This document shows, in pieces, positions 26,940 through 36,014 of a DNA stretch of 64,000 bases. The translations under genes and the position numbers were made by a program. Source of the stretch: Azospirillum soli (GTDB lineage: Bacteria > Pseudomonadota > Alphaproteobacteria > Azospirillales > Azospirillaceae); the NCBI RefSeq assembly GCF_017876165.1, contig NZ_JAGINQ010000003.1, positions 372,001-436,000 of the forward strand. The letters are read 5' to 3'. The notes under the pieces are model-generated. The model saw nothing but the letters and a program-made list of their open reading frames with translations. It searched no databases and had not been told where the DNA came from. Within the stretch, counting starts at the first letter, position 1. Every line of letters starts with the position of its first letter.

Positions 26940-29900
26940 ATGACGCGGTTGTGGTGGCGGCGCGCAATCTGGGGTGTGACGTTCGCGGCAACGCTGGCCG
27001 GCGTCGGTCTCGTCGCGCAGGAAGAAATGCGCACGTCGCGGTTGCAGGCCAAGCTGCTGTCGGCGTTCGGCCAGGAACTGACCTTCACCCTGCGCGAAGG
27101 GCCGAATCCGGCCGCCCGCTACCCCACCCAGGGACCGTACAACGAGCGTCTCGGCTACATTGGCTTGCCCGGCTATCTGAAGTCGCTGACCGACGACATG
27201 TACGCGGTCGAGATGCAGGCGCAGCTGTCGCCGAGGCTGGACTCGTTCATGGCGGGTGGGGGCTTCCCCATCTACCACGAAAAGACGCGGGCCGGCCTGA
27301 CGCTGCTCGACCGCAACGGCACCACCCTGTTCTCCGCCCGCTACCCCGAACGGGTCTTCACCAAGTTCGAAGACGTGCCGCCGCTGGTCGCCAAGACGCT
27401 GCTGTTCATCGAAAACCGAGAACTGCTGAACGACGACGAGCCGCGCCGCAACCCCGCCGTGGAATGGGACCGCTTCGCCGCCGCCGTGGCAATGCTGCCG
27501 ATTCAGTGGATCAAGCCGGGCCAGCGCTCGCCGGGCGGCTCCACCCTCGCCACGCAGATCGAGAAGTACCGCCATTCGCCGGACGGCCAGACCAGCGGCG
27601 CCACGGAAAAGCTGCGCCAGATGGCCTCGGCCAGCGTGCGCGCCTATCTGGACGGCGAGGACACCAGCCTCCATCGCCGCCGCATCCTGATCGACTACCT
27701 GAACTCCACGCCGCTCACCGCGCGGCCGGGTTTCGGCGAGGTGAATGGCCTCGGCGACGGGCTGTGGGCGTGGTTCGGCACCGACCTGCCGATCGCCGAA
27801 AAGGTCCTGTCGGAAGAGGCGACGGACGCCCGCACCCTGCAATTGAAGGCGCTGGCCTACAAGCAGGTGCTGAGCCTTCTTCTGGCCCAGCGGCGCCCCT
27901 CCTACTACCTGATCCAGGACCGGCAGGCGCTGGAGCGGCTGGCGGACAGCCACCTGCGCGTGCTGGCCCAGGCCGGCGTCATCGACGAGCGGCTGCGCGA
28001 CGCCGCCCTGGCCGTCACGCTGAAGTTCCGCGAGGATCCGCCGCAGGCGCAGACCGCCAATTTCGTGGAGCAGAAGGCCCCCAACGCCATCCGCGCGCGG
28101 CTGCTGTCCATGCTGGGCGTGCCGAGCCTCTACCAGCTCGACCGCACCGACCTGACCGTGCAGTCCACCCTGGACGCGCCGACGCAACAGCGGGTGGTCG
28201 AGGTGCTGGCGAAGCTGAACGACCCGGCCTTCGCCGCCCAGATGGGCCTGACGGGCGAACGTCTGCTGGACGTCAAGAACAACGACCTGTCGAAGATCAT
28301 CTATTCCGTCACAATCTACGAACGGGGCGAGGACGCCAACTACCTGCGCATCCAGGCCGACAACCTGGACCAGCCGCTGGACATCAACGAGGGCGCCAAG
28401 CTCGACCTGGGGTCCACGGCGAAGCTGCGCACGCTGGCCACCTACCTGGAAATCGTCGCGGAGCTGCACACCCGCTACGCCCACCTGCCCAAGGACTTCC
28501 TAGCCGACGTGGAGGAGGAGGCGTCCGACAACCTGACGCGCTGGGCGGCCAGCTGGCTGTCGGCCGCGCCCGACCGCGGCTTGTCCACCATGCTGGACGC
28601 CGCCATGGAGCGCCGCTATTCGGCCAGCCCCGGCGAGGCCTTCTTCACCGGCGGCGGCCTGCACAGCTTCGTGAACTTTAACAACAAGGACAACGGCAGC
28701 ATCCTGACCGTCACGGAATCGCTGCGCAACTCCGTCAACCTGCCCTTCATCCGCATGATGCGCGACATCGTGCAGTTCTACATGGCCGAGGGCGGCGACG
28801 ACACCACGGACATCCTGCACAACCCCGACCATCCGGCCCGCCAGGCCTATCTGGCGCGCTTCGCGGACAAGGAAGGCAGCGACTTCCTGAACCGCTTCTA
28901 CACGACCTACCGCAAGCGCACGCCGGACGAGATGCTGTCCATGCTGGCGGCCAAGTCGCGGCCCATGCCGCACCGCCTGTCGGTGATCTTCCGCACCGTG
29001 CGCCCGCAGGCCGGGGTGAAGGAGTTCGGCGCCTTCCTGCGCGCCCGCCTGCCGGACAGCAAGCTGGACGACGGCGACATCGCGGCGCTCTACGCCAAAT
29101 ACGGGCCGGACAAGTTCCCGCTGAACGACCTGGGCTATCTGGCGCGCGTCCATCCGCTGGAGCTGTGGCTGGTGGCGCATCTGCAAAAGCACCCCACCGC
29201 CAAGCGGCAGGAGGTGCTGGACGCCAGCGTGCGCGAGCGCCAGGAAAGCTACAAGTGGCTGTTCAAGAAGGGGCAGGCCGCGCAGAACACCCGCATCCGC
29301 ATCGGGCTTGAGGAAGAGGCCTTCCAGCGCATCACCGAACAGTGGCGCAAGCTGGGCTACCCGTTCGAGACGCTGATCCCGTCGCTGGCAACCGCCATCG
29401 GCAGCTCCGCCGACCGCCCGGCCGCCCTGGCGGAGCTGGTGGGCATCATCCAGAACGACGGCGTGCGCCAGCCGACCGTCCGCGTGCGGAAGCTGCACTT
29501 CGCCTCCGGCACGCCTTACGAAGCCATCGTGGGCCTGGGCGAGATGCAGGGCCGCCGCGTCATGAAGGCCGAGGTCGCCGCCACGCTGCGCAAGGCCCTG
29601 ATGGACGTCGGGCAGAACGGCACCGCCAAGCGGGTCTGGGGCTCCTTCAAGGACGGTGCGGGCCAGATCATTCCGATCGGCGGCAAGACCGGCACCGGCG
29701 ACCATCGCCTGGACCGCTACGGCCCCGGCGGGCACCTGATCGAATCCCGCGCGGTGGCCCGGACGGCGACCTTCGCCTTCTACATCGGCGACCGCTTCTT
29801 CGGGACGATGACCGCCTTCGTGCACGGGCCGGAGGCCGACCACTACCGCTTCACCAGCGCCCTGCCCGCCCAGCTGCTGAAGAGCATTGCCCCGGCGCTC

Positions 29901-29966
29901 CAGCCGCTGATCGATCCGGGCAACACGAAGACGGCGGACACGGCCAAGCCGCAGACGGGATTGTGA
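26940..29966 (+). CDS. Class A penicillin-binding protein-like (divergent GT51 plus transpeptidase)
   Basis: 1008-aa membrane-anchored protein with one N-terminal helix (about 8-26). A GT51-like region (about 140-260) has FIENRELL and SPGGSTLATQIEK, recalling EDxxFxxH and GGSTxTQQ. The transpeptidase region has the three penicillin-binding motifs: STAK near 490, SVN near 597 and KTG near 914. The GT51 part is degenerate: the motif I His is absent and the motif III Glu of RKxxE reads EKLRQ. It may therefore lack glycosyltransfer. Insertions of unknown function make it longer than usual PBP1s. The second ATG is preferred (GGAG 7 bp upstream); the first lies 5 codons earlier. Confidence 0.8.
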   Translation: MTRLWWRRAIWGVTFAATLAGVGLVAQEEMRTSRLQAKLLSAFGQELTFTLREGPNPAARYPTQGPYNERLGYIGLPGYLKSLTDDMYAVEMQAQLSPRLDSFMAGGGFPIYHEKTRAGLTLLDRNGTTLFSARYPERVFTKFEDVPPLVAKTLLFIENRELLNDDEPRRNPAVEWDRFAAAVAMLPIQWIKPGQRSPGGSTLATQIEKYRHSPDGQTSGATEKLRQMASASVRAYLDGEDTSLHRRRILIDYLNSTPLTARPGFGEVNGLGDGLWAWFGTDLPIAEKVLSEEATDARTLQLKALAYKQVLSLLLAQRRPSYYLIQDRQALERLADSHLRVLAQAGVIDERLRDAALAVTLKFREDPPQAQTANFVEQKAPNAIRARLLSMLGVPSLYQLDRTDLTVQSTLDAPTQQRVVEVLAKLNDPAFAAQMGLTGERLLDVKNNDLSKIIYSVTIYERGEDANYLRIQADNLDQPLDINEGAKLDLGSTAKLRTLATYLEIVAELHTRYAHLPKDFLADVEEEASDNLTRWAASWLSAAPDRGLSTMLDAAMERRYSASPGEAFFTGGGLHSFVNFNNKDNGSILTVTESLRNSVNLPFIRMMRDIVQFYMAEGGDDTTDILHNPDHPARQAYLARFADKEGSDFLNRFYTTYRKRTPDEMLSMLAAKSRPMPHRLSVIFRTVRPQAGVKEFGAFLRARLPDSKLDDGDIAALYAKYGPDKFPLNDLGYLARVHPLELWLVAHLQKHPTAKRQEVLDASVRERQESYKWLFKKGQAAQNTRIRIGLEEEAFQRITEQWRKLGYPFETLIPSLATAIGSSADRPAALAELVGIIQNDGVRQPTVRVRKLHFASGTPYEAIVGLGEMQGRRVMKAEVAATLRKALMDVGQNGTAKRVWGSFKDGAGQIIPIGGKTGTGDHRLDRYGPGGHLIESRAVARTATFAFYIGDRFFGTMTAFVHGPEADHYRFTSALPAQLLKSIAPALQPLIDPGNTKTADTAKPQTGL

Positions 29967-30069
29967 TCGCGACGAACAGAGTCGCATCGGCGGATTGACT
30001 TTCGGCGGATTGCTCGTATGGAGTGCGCAAGCGCACCCCTGAACACCCGCCGAAACGTCGGAGACCGCG

Positions 30070-30711
30070 ATGACCAAGCCCGTCTGCCAAGCCGCCATCG
30101 ATCTGGTGAAGCATTTCGAAGGCCTGTACCTGAACGCCTACCTGTGCCCGGCGGGCGTGCCGACCATCGGTTACGGCCACACCGAGGGCGTGAAGATGGG
30201 GCAGACCATCACGGCGCAGCAGGCGGAAGACTTTCTTGCCGGGGATCTGGCGGGCGCGGCCGCCGACGTGGACCGTCTCGTCACCGTCGCGTTAAACGAC
30301 GACCAGCGCGGCGCGCTCTCCTCCTTCGTCTTCAATCTGGGCGCCGGCAATCTCGCGTCCAGCACGCTTCTGCGGAAGCTGAACGCGGGCGACTATGCCG
30401 GAGCCGCCGCTGAATTCGGCAAGTGGGTGAACGCCGGGGGCCGCAAGCTGGACGGGCTGGTGAAGCGCCGCGCCGCCGAAGCCGACCTGTTCGACGGCGA
30501 CACCGCGCCCCTGCCGCAATTGGTGGACGCGCCGGAGGGGCCCGAACAGACCCGCATCCAGCAGATTCAGACCATCGTCGGCGTCAAGGCCGACGGCGTC
30601 TATGGACCGGCCACCAAGGCCGCGGTGGCGTCCTGGCAGAGCGCGCACGGCTTGACCGCGGACGGGGTCGTCGGCCCCAAGACGACGGCCGCCATGGAAC
30701 TGACGGCCTAA
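30070..30711 (+). CDS. GH24 lysozyme with C-terminal peptidoglycan-binding domain
   Basis: 213 aa. The T4/lambdoid-type lysozyme domain (about 1-145) has catalytic Glu in HFEGLYLNAY and the GVPTIGYGHTEG motif; LNDDQRGALSSFVFNLG and WVNAGGRKLDGLVKRRAAEA are conserved. Residues about 155-212 form a PG_binding_1 domain (IQTIVGVKADGVYGPATKAA, GLTADGVVGPKTTAAM). It has no signal peptide or holin neighbour. It could be a phage remnant or a secreted autolysin. It follows the PBP-like gene by 100 bp on the same strand. Confidence 0.9.
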   Translation: MTKPVCQAAIDLVKHFEGLYLNAYLCPAGVPTIGYGHTEGVKMGQTITAQQAEDFLAGDLAGAAADVDRLVTVALNDDQRGALSSFVFNLGAGNLASSTLLRKLNAGDYAGAAAEFGKWVNAGGRKLDGLVKRRAAEADLFDGDTAPLPQLVDAPEGPEQTRIQQIQTIVGVKADGVYGPATKAAVASWQSAHGLTADGVVGPKTTAAMELTA

Positions 30712-30732
30712 AGCGAATTTGCATTCGCTTTA
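30709..30732 (+). terminator. Terminator overlapping the lysozyme stop codon
   Basis: TAAAGCGAAT-TTGC-ATTCGCTTTA, a perfect 10-bp stem that starts with the stop codon itself. A similar hairpin, AAAGCGGAT-CGAA-ATCCGCTTT, lies 90 bp further at 30800-30821, so this gap carries two related AAAGCG stems. Confidence 0.6.
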
Positions 30733-30926
30733 GATTCATATGGCCTCTGTGCCGGCCGGGCTTCGGCCGCACGTGCGGCCGGGACCGCCGTTGCGGTCCA
30801 AAGCGGATCGAAATCCGCTTTGACGCGCCGGTCGGCCGGACGCCGCAACATGCCCCTTTCCCCGCCGGCTCCGTTTGGACCATGCTGCATGGCCATCCGC
30901 CGGTCGGCGAGGGAAAGGGATACGGC

Positions 30927-31304
30927 ATGCTGTCGAAACTGAAGGGCTGGGCGCGGGGGCTGAAGCGCGATGTGGTGGCGGTCTGGCTTGCCGCCCGCGA
31001 TCCGCGCACGCCGTGGTACGCCCGCGCCGCCGCCCTCTGCGTGGCGGCCTACGCCCTGTCGCCCATCGACCTGATCCCGGATTTCGTCCCGGTCCTGGGT
31101 TATCTGGACGACATCATCCTCGTGCCTCTGGGCCTGCTGCTGGTCATCCGGCTGATCCCGCCGGAAGTGATGGCCGAGCACCGCGCCACCGTCGCCACCC
31201 GCCAGACCGCAAAGCCGGTGAGCTACACCGGCGCGGCCTTCATCGCCGCCCTGTGGGTCGGGGGGATGGCTCTGGGGCTGTGGTGGCTCTGGCCCCAAGC
31301 CTGA
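30927..31304 (+). CDS. YkvA/DUF1232 membrane protein
   Basis: 125 aa. The DUF1232 signature SPIDLIPDFVPVLGYLDD sits between two hydrophobic segments; a third segment is at the C-terminus (FIAALWVGGMALGLWWLWP). GGGAAAGGG lies upstream of the ATG. Function of the family is unknown. Confidence 0.85.
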   Translation: MLSKLKGWARGLKRDVVAVWLAARDPRTPWYARAAALCVAAYALSPIDLIPDFVPVLGYLDDIILVPLGLLLVIRLIPPEVMAEHRATVATRQTAKPVSYTGAAFIAALWVGGMALGLWWLWPQA

Positions 31305-31377
31305 AGCCGGTGCGGCGATGGGCGCGTTGCACGCGCCGGCATCGCTCCCACAATCCGCACCCTTGCGAACCGGTCCG

Positions 31378-32217
31378 TCAGGCGAAGGTGATCCAATCCT
31401 GCGTCAGAGCACCGGCGGCGAAGCCGTACAGGGTGAGCGACGAACTGCCGTTGAGCGTGATCACCGCCTCCCCCGCAGTGGTCGCGCCGATGCTGTAGGT
31501 CTGCCCGGCCGCCAATTCGATCCGGTCTCCTTCCCACGGGTTGAAGTCCAGCACGCGATCCGCCCCATAGCCGGAGCGGAAAATGAAGACGTCGGCCCCC
31601 GCGAGCCCCTGAAGGTCGTCGTTGCCGGTCCCGCCGTCCAGGCGATCGTTTCCCCGGTCCCCGACCAGCCCATCGTTGCCGAGGCCGCCGATCAGCGCGT
31701 CGTCGCCGGCTCCACCGAACAACACGTCGTTGCCCGCGCCACCGAAGAGAATATCGCCATCGGTGTTTCCGTACAGAAGGTCAGTGCCATCACCGCCATC
31801 AATCCAGTCGCTGCCCGGACCACCCAGCACGGCATCGTTGCCCCCATGGCTGTAAAGCACGTCGCCGTAAGCAGAACCGGTGATGTGGTCGGCGCTCTTG
31901 AACATGGAACTGTTCGTCAGCACGGTCGCGAACTGATACATGCCGTTGAAGCTCGCGTTCAAGCCGGTGATGGACATGAGCGGACGACCGTCCGGGAAGG
32001 TCGCGACAACGGAGTCCATTCTTCCTGAAGCGGAATAATCGGTGATCACCAGCGAACCGAACATGCTGATGTCCATGACCGGACTTCCGCCAAGGGTATA
32101 GCGGTAGGACAGCTGCGTCGGGGTGTTCGCGGTCAAGGAATAATTGTCGTAATACAGACCGGCGCTGTTGCCTTCGGCGGACGTGTCGACGCGGGTACCG
32201 GCGACCATGGTTGCCAT
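31378..32217 (-). CDS. RTX calcium-binding protein
   Basis: 279 aa without a Sec signal. Residues 1-110 are a beta-rich N-terminal part of no recognised family. About eight GGxGNDxLxG repeats follow (residues 115-205). The last 70 residues, from DVFIFRSGYGADRVLDF to DWITFA, closely match the C-terminus of the metzincin-like RTX protein elsewhere in the window, including EGDRIELAAG. Presumed type I secretion substrate; enzymatic activity not evident. Confidence 0.85.
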   Translation of the reverse strand: MATMVAGTRVDTSAEGNSAGLYYDNYSLTANTPTQLSYRYTLGGSPVMDISMFGSLVITDYSASGRMDSVVATFPDGRPLMSITGLNASFNGMYQFATVLTNSSMFKSADHITGSAYGDVLYSHGGNDAVLGGPGSDWIDGGDGTDLLYGNTDGDILFGGAGNDVLFGGAGDDALIGGLGNDGLVGDRGNDRLDGGTGNDDLQGLAGADVFIFRSGYGADRVLDFNPWEGDRIELAAGQTYSIGATTAGEAVITLNGSSSLTLYGFAAGALTQDWITFA

Positions 32218-32408
32218 GCTTACTGTCCCTTCAATGTTTTAACCGGCAGTCGCAGCCACACCGGAAGCGCCCTGGCCGAACGCGCCATTCAGCCTCCCCC
32301 GCTCGGACCACCGACGCAGAATAGAAACATCGCCCATAGGTTGCATATCGGTCCGCCACCCGCCATGCGGTTACATGCCGCACCACACCGGACCTGGAAG
32401 GGCACATG

Positions 32409-32450
32409 AAAAAAACACCGCGAGGCCCGCCGCGACAAAGCGGCCCTTCG
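32409..32450 (-). terminator. Terminator downstream of the DUF5648 RTX gene
   Basis: On the minus strand a GC-rich hairpin (arms around AGGGCCGC and GCGGC-GGGCCT) is followed by GTGTTTTTTTC, a clear T run. Confidence 0.6.
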
Positions 32451-32474
32451 GGATGCCGGTCTAAACTGGCCGAC

Positions 32475-33389
32475 TTACAAGAACACCCAGCCGGCCAGCC
32501 CTTCGAAGCGATAGCTGGGCAACTGGTCCAGGACGAAGTCTCGCTCGCTTTCGCTTGCCGTGAAGAAATGCCGGCCGGTCGCTTCATTGTAGAACCGGTA
32601 CAACTCTTGGCAGCCATCGACCGCATTGTTGGTGTAGCCGTACATACCGACCCCTTCGAACCTGAAGCTCGGAAGGTTCGCGATAATGGAGTCGCGTTCG
32701 TTTTCGTCGAAGGTGAAAAAATGCGATTCGGAGACCGTGTTATAGAACCGGTACATTGGCTTTGCCCCCGCCGCATCGGGACCGGTCGGAATTTGAAAGC
32801 CCACCCCTTCATAGCGATAGGTCGGCAGGTTCTCACGGATGAACGTCACCTCGTCGACGTTCGGCGTGTAAAAATGCGTTTCGGTTTTTAAGTTATAAAA
32901 GCGGTAGACATCGGTCTGCTGCGATTCCGGAACAAAAACATCCGTATCAGCGAAATCAGACATGTCACTGAAAGTTACTGCGGCATAATATTTAGGGAAA
33001 GATATAAAATCATTTCCATCAGGACTTTCGGGCCGCAAATCCTTGATACTGTATCCAACAACTCCAACACCAGGAGCGATTACACTTTTGATCTCGTATG
33101 CGCTTCGCGGCCCACTGTATTGCAGGATGCTGGTGGTGAGTATCAAGTCATCGCCGGGCCCTCCCAAGATGTAGCTGCCAGAGAGCGTATCGTTGCCAGG
33201 CCCGCCGATCAGATAATCTCTCAAGCCGTAAAGACGATCGGCCCCTTCGCCGCCGAACAGCACATCCATGTCGGAATCCAGGTTTTCCAACCTATCGTCC
33301 CCACCCAGACCATAAATGATCGTCGTCCCAAGCCCGTCCGCGCCGAGAAAATCGTTGTGCTGGGTTCCGTACACTCGTTTTTGCGGCAT
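32475..33389 (-). CDS. RTX protein with three DUF5648 repeats
   Basis: 304 aa. Residues 1-80 contain degenerate RTX calcium-binding repeats (GGEGADRLYG, GGPGNDTLSG, GGPGDDLI). The rest holds three consecutive DUF5648-type modules beginning DVYRFYNLKTETHFYT, PMYRFYNTVSESHFFT and ELYRFYNEATGRHFFT, each ending in YRYEGVG-like text. These modules occur on secreted lipases and surface proteins; the function is unknown. The start has GAGG 6 bp upstream. It lacks the C-terminal RTX export domain seen in its neighbour, so its export route is unclear. Confidence 0.82.
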   Translation of the reverse strand: MPQKRVYGTQHNDFLGADGLGTTIIYGLGGDDRLENLDSDMDVLFGGEGADRLYGLRDYLIGGPGNDTLSGSYILGGPGDDLILTTSILQYSGPRSAYEIKSVIAPGVGVVGYSIKDLRPESPDGNDFISFPKYYAAVTFSDMSDFADTDVFVPESQQTDVYRFYNLKTETHFYTPNVDEVTFIRENLPTYRYEGVGFQIPTGPDAAGAKPMYRFYNTVSESHFFTFDENERDSIIANLPSFRFEGVGMYGYTNNAVDGCQELYRFYNEATGRHFFTASESERDFVLDQLPSYRFEGLAGWVFL

Positions 33390-33538
33390 AGAAGACCTCA
33401 TCCGCACGGCAATAATAATAGGAGGTCGAGAATATCGCCACCAAAACGGGTGTGCACGAAAAATCCACACGATATGGGTGCCGCAAACCTTTACAGGTCG
33501 CGTCCGCTCAAACCGGCGCATCGTCGCGCCGATCACGA

Positions 33539-33622
33539 TGGTGCGGGCGGCGGGGTTCGAACCCGCATGCCGTAGGCGAGGGATTTTAAGTCCCTTGCGT
33601 CTGCCAATTCCGCCACGCCCGC
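33539..33622 (-). tRNA. tRNA-Leu (UAA)
   Basis: 84 nt including an encoded CCA. The acceptor stem GCGGGCG pairs with CGCCCGC; the D-arm begins TGGCGGAATTGGCAGACGC; the anticodon loop CTTAAAA gives UAA. A long leucine variable arm and T-arm GGGTTCGAACCC follow. Fully paired in all arms, so functional. Confidence 0.96.
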
Positions 33623-33825
33623 GCATCGTCAGCGGATCGGCACACCGGCCGGCCAAGGCCGCCCGCTGGAGTTGCATATTCAGGTATGCAGCACGCCGTT
33701 CCGCAGGATTGACTTAGACAATCGGGGGCCATCGGGTCAAGGGCCTGCACGGCTGGGAAGAAAACACCATATGCCCAGGCTCAACTTGAACGATTGGCAA
33801 CTCGAACGGTTTGGGAGACGCAAGG

Positions 33826-33993
33826 ATGGAGTCGTTCAACTGGCTGGGATTGGTCAGCCTGCTGATGGTCGCGGTTCTGGTCGTGCCGGCGGCACTGTCG
33901 CGCAACCGGCGCACATGGCTGCCCTACGCGGCGGCCTGGCTCGCCGTGATCGTGGCTCTGGTCTGGGCCTATCAGGCCTTCGGGCCGTTCTGA
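33826..33993 (+). CDS. Small membrane protein, unknown function
   Basis: 55 aa with two hydrophobic helices (WLGLVSLLMVAVLVVPAAL and AAAWLAVIVALVWAYQAF) separated by a basic loop SRNRRTW. The ATG has an AAGG site 2-6 bp upstream. The sequence gives no further clue. Confidence 0.6.
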   Translation: MESFNWLGLVSLLMVAVLVVPAALSRNRRTWLPYAAAWLAVIVALVWAYQAFGPF

Positions 33994-34006
33994 CGGGCGC
34001 CCTGCA

Positions 34007-34267
34007 TCAAGGACGGGTGTCCTCGTTCAGAGTCATCACCCCGATGCCCATTGCCACGCTGCCGAAGGTGACCATCAGGCCCACATAGAGCATCACCGCC
34101 GCCACGATGCCGTGCTCACTCGTCCACATCAGCGTGGCAAGATTGGCGACATCGAACAGCAGGAGCCCCGTGCCCAGCACCACCGCCCCGGCCACGCCGG
34201 ACAGCAGGTGCTTCAGCAGAAACAGGACCGCGGCTTTCTCGAAGGGTTTCATGGCACGGCGCTTCAC
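34007..34267 (-). CDS. Small membrane protein, unknown function
   Basis: 86 aa with two to three hydrophobic segments (HLLSGVAGAVVLGTGLLLF; GIVAAVMLYVGLMVTFGSV). The GTG start is favoured because GAGGGAGTG lies upstream; an ATG five codons later lacks a site. Convergent with the other small membrane gene. Confidence 0.62.
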   Translation of the reverse strand: MKRRAMKPFEKAAVLFLLKHLLSGVAGAVVLGTGLLLFDVANLATLMWTSEHGIVAAVMLYVGLMVTFGSVAMGIGVMTLNEDTRP

Positions 34268-34340
34268 ATCGTCACTCCCTCATCCTCAACATAGCTTTGT
34301 TCAGTATCGCGACAATATGCCACACCCCCCGATTTGCGGC

Positions 34341-35162
34341 CTAGCCCTTGGTCCCCACCGTGACGTTGGGCGTACCGCCCAGGCGGCGGACGACGCCCAC
34401 CAACTCCTCCGTCGCGGCCTCGACGCGAAGCTCGTCGGTGCCGCGCAGGACGAGGCTGACACCGAAGTAGCCGTTGCGGAAATAGGGGTAGCTGCCGATC
34501 TCCAGCTCCGCGTAGCGGTCCTGGAGCGCGCCCAGCTCCTCGGCGATGCGCCCCTCGGCCAGTTCGCAGGCCACGGTGCGGGCGTGCAGCTGCGGGCCGC
34601 CCTGGAGGCGCGGAAGGACACCATCCATCATCGCCTGCATGATGTTCGGCACGCCGGCCATGACGAAGACGTTGCCGATCTGGAAGCCCGGCGCCTGGCT
34701 GATCGGGTTGTCGATCAGGGTGGCACCCGCCGGGACGTTGGCCATGCGCAGCCGCGCCTCGTTCAACTGGCCCGGCTGGTAGTGCCGCTCCAGCCGCGCG
34801 ACGGCCTCCGGGTTGCGTTCCAGCGCCACGCCGAACGCCTTGGCGACGCAGGCCGAGGTGATGTCGTCGTGGGTCGGGCCGATGCCGCCGGTGGTGAAGA
34901 CGTAGGTATAGCGGGACCGAAGCGCGTTCAGCGCCGCGATGATCTCCTCCTCCACGTCCGGGACGACGCGCGCCTCGCGCAGACGGATGCCGATGCCGCC
35001 CAGCTTTTCCGCGATGTGCGGCAGGTTGGCGTCCTTGGTGCGGCCGGACAGGATCTCGTTGCCGATGATCAGGATGGCGGCAGTGGGATTGGGGGCGGCG
35101 GGATTGGAGACGGCGGGATTGGAGACGGCGGGATTGGGAGCGGCGGGGCTGGAGGCGGTCAT
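34341..35162 (-). CDS. CinA-like molybdopterin-binding (MoCF biosynthesis) domain protein
   Basis: 273 aa. It carries the MoCF/CinA N-terminal domain: AAILIIGNEILSGRTKDAN, TTGGIGPTHDDITSACVAKA, NPISQAPGFQIGNVFVMAGV. The C-terminal nicotinamide-nucleotide amidase domain of full CinA is absent, as in many alphaproteobacterial homologues. The first 30 residues are an ASSPAAPNPAVSNPAVSN-type repeat from 15-bp tandem units and are probably disordered; the real domain starts at about residue 28. Confidence 0.85.
   Translation of the reverse strand: MTASSPAAPNPAVSNPAVSNPAAPNPTAAILIIGNEILSGRTKDANLPHIAEKLGGIGIRLREARVVPDVEEEIIAALNALRSRYTYVFTTGGIGPTHDDITSACVAKAFGVALERNPEAVARLERHYQPGQLNEARLRMANVPAGATLIDNPISQAPGFQIGNVFVMAGVPNIMQAMMDGVLPRLQGGPQLHARTVACELAEGRIAEELGALQDRYAELEIGSYPYFRNGYFGVSLVLRGTDELRVEAATEELVGVVRRLGGTPNVTVGTKG
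35086..35160. repeat. 15-bp tandem repeat in the CinA-like N-terminus
   Basis: Four units of the type GGATTGGAGACGGCG plus a degenerate fifth. In frame, they encode NPAVS/NPAAP pentapeptides. The two central units are identical. Confidence 0.85.
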
Positions 35163-35261
35163 GCGGAGTGGGCTCCGTTCTCGATCTGTGGGGGAGCGAC
35201 GTGACAAAACGATGGGCGGACTTGCCGGAAGGCGGGCCGGACCTTTAACTTAGCCCCTAAG

Positions 35262-35990
35262 ATGCGTTTCTCTACCCCCCTCCTTCAAGGGCGCCTTATC
35301 CGGCGGTACAAGCGCTTTCTCGCCGATGTGGATCTCGGCGGCGAGGTCGTGACCGTGCACGTGCCCAATTCCGGCAGCATGCTTGGCCTGGACGCGCCGG
35401 GATCGGCCGTCTGGCTGTCGCGCTCGGACAACCCGAAGCGCAAGCTCGCCCACACGCTGGAACTGGTCGAAGCGGACGGTGGCCCCAACGGAAAAAGCCT
35501 GGTCGGCGTCAACACCTCGCACCCCAACGGGCTGGTCGCGGCGGCCATCGCGGCCGGGACGATCCCGGAACTGGCCGGCTACGCCCGACTGCGGCGCGAG
35601 GTGAAGTACGGCAAGAACTCCCGCATCGACGTGCTGCTGGAGGACGACGGGCGCCCGCCGGTCTATGTGGAGGTGAAGAACGTCCACCTGCGCCGGCCGG
35701 ACCTGGACGACGGGCTGGCGGCGGAATTCCCCGACTGCGTCACGGCGCGCGGGGCCAAGCACCTGGACGAAATGTCGGACATGGTGCGCCAGGGGGCCCG
35801 CGCGGTCATGGTCTACCTTGTGCAACGGACCGATTGCGCCTACTTCCGAGTGGCCTCGGACATCGATCCCACCTACGCCGCCGGGCTGCGCCGTGCGCGC
35901 GAATCGGGGGTGGAGGCGGTGTGTTGGTCTTGCGCGATCACGCCCGAGGCGATTGAATTGGACCGGCCGCTGCCGCTGCGCCTGGATTGA
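35262..35990 (+). CDS. sfsA: SfsA family DNA/RNA nuclease-like protein
   Basis: 242 aa, full length. Blocks: [73 protein letters not shown]. The PD-(D/E)xK-like core suggests a nuclease; the original E. coli description was sugar fermentation stimulation. It is divergent from the cinA-like gene and followed by map after 24 bp, so a sfsA-map unit is likely. Confidence 0.93.
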   Translation: MRFSTPLLQGRLIRRYKRFLADVDLGGEVVTVHVPNSGSMLGLDAPGSAVWLSRSDNPKRKLAHTLELVEADGGPNGKSLVGVNTSHPNGLVAAAIAAGTIPELAGYARLRREVKYGKNSRIDVLLEDDGRPPVYVEVKNVHLRRPDLDDGLAAEFPDCVTARGAKHLDEMSDMVRQGARAVMVYLVQRTDCAYFRVASDIDPTYAAGLRRARESGVEAVCWSCAITPEAIELDRPLPLRLD

Positions 35991-36014
35991 CCATAGGACT
36001 TATAGGGGCTTCTC

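Noticed and set aside
30070..30711. Prophage lysis module
   Set aside because: A phage-type lysozyme is present but there is no holin, spanin, integrase or structural phage gene nearby.
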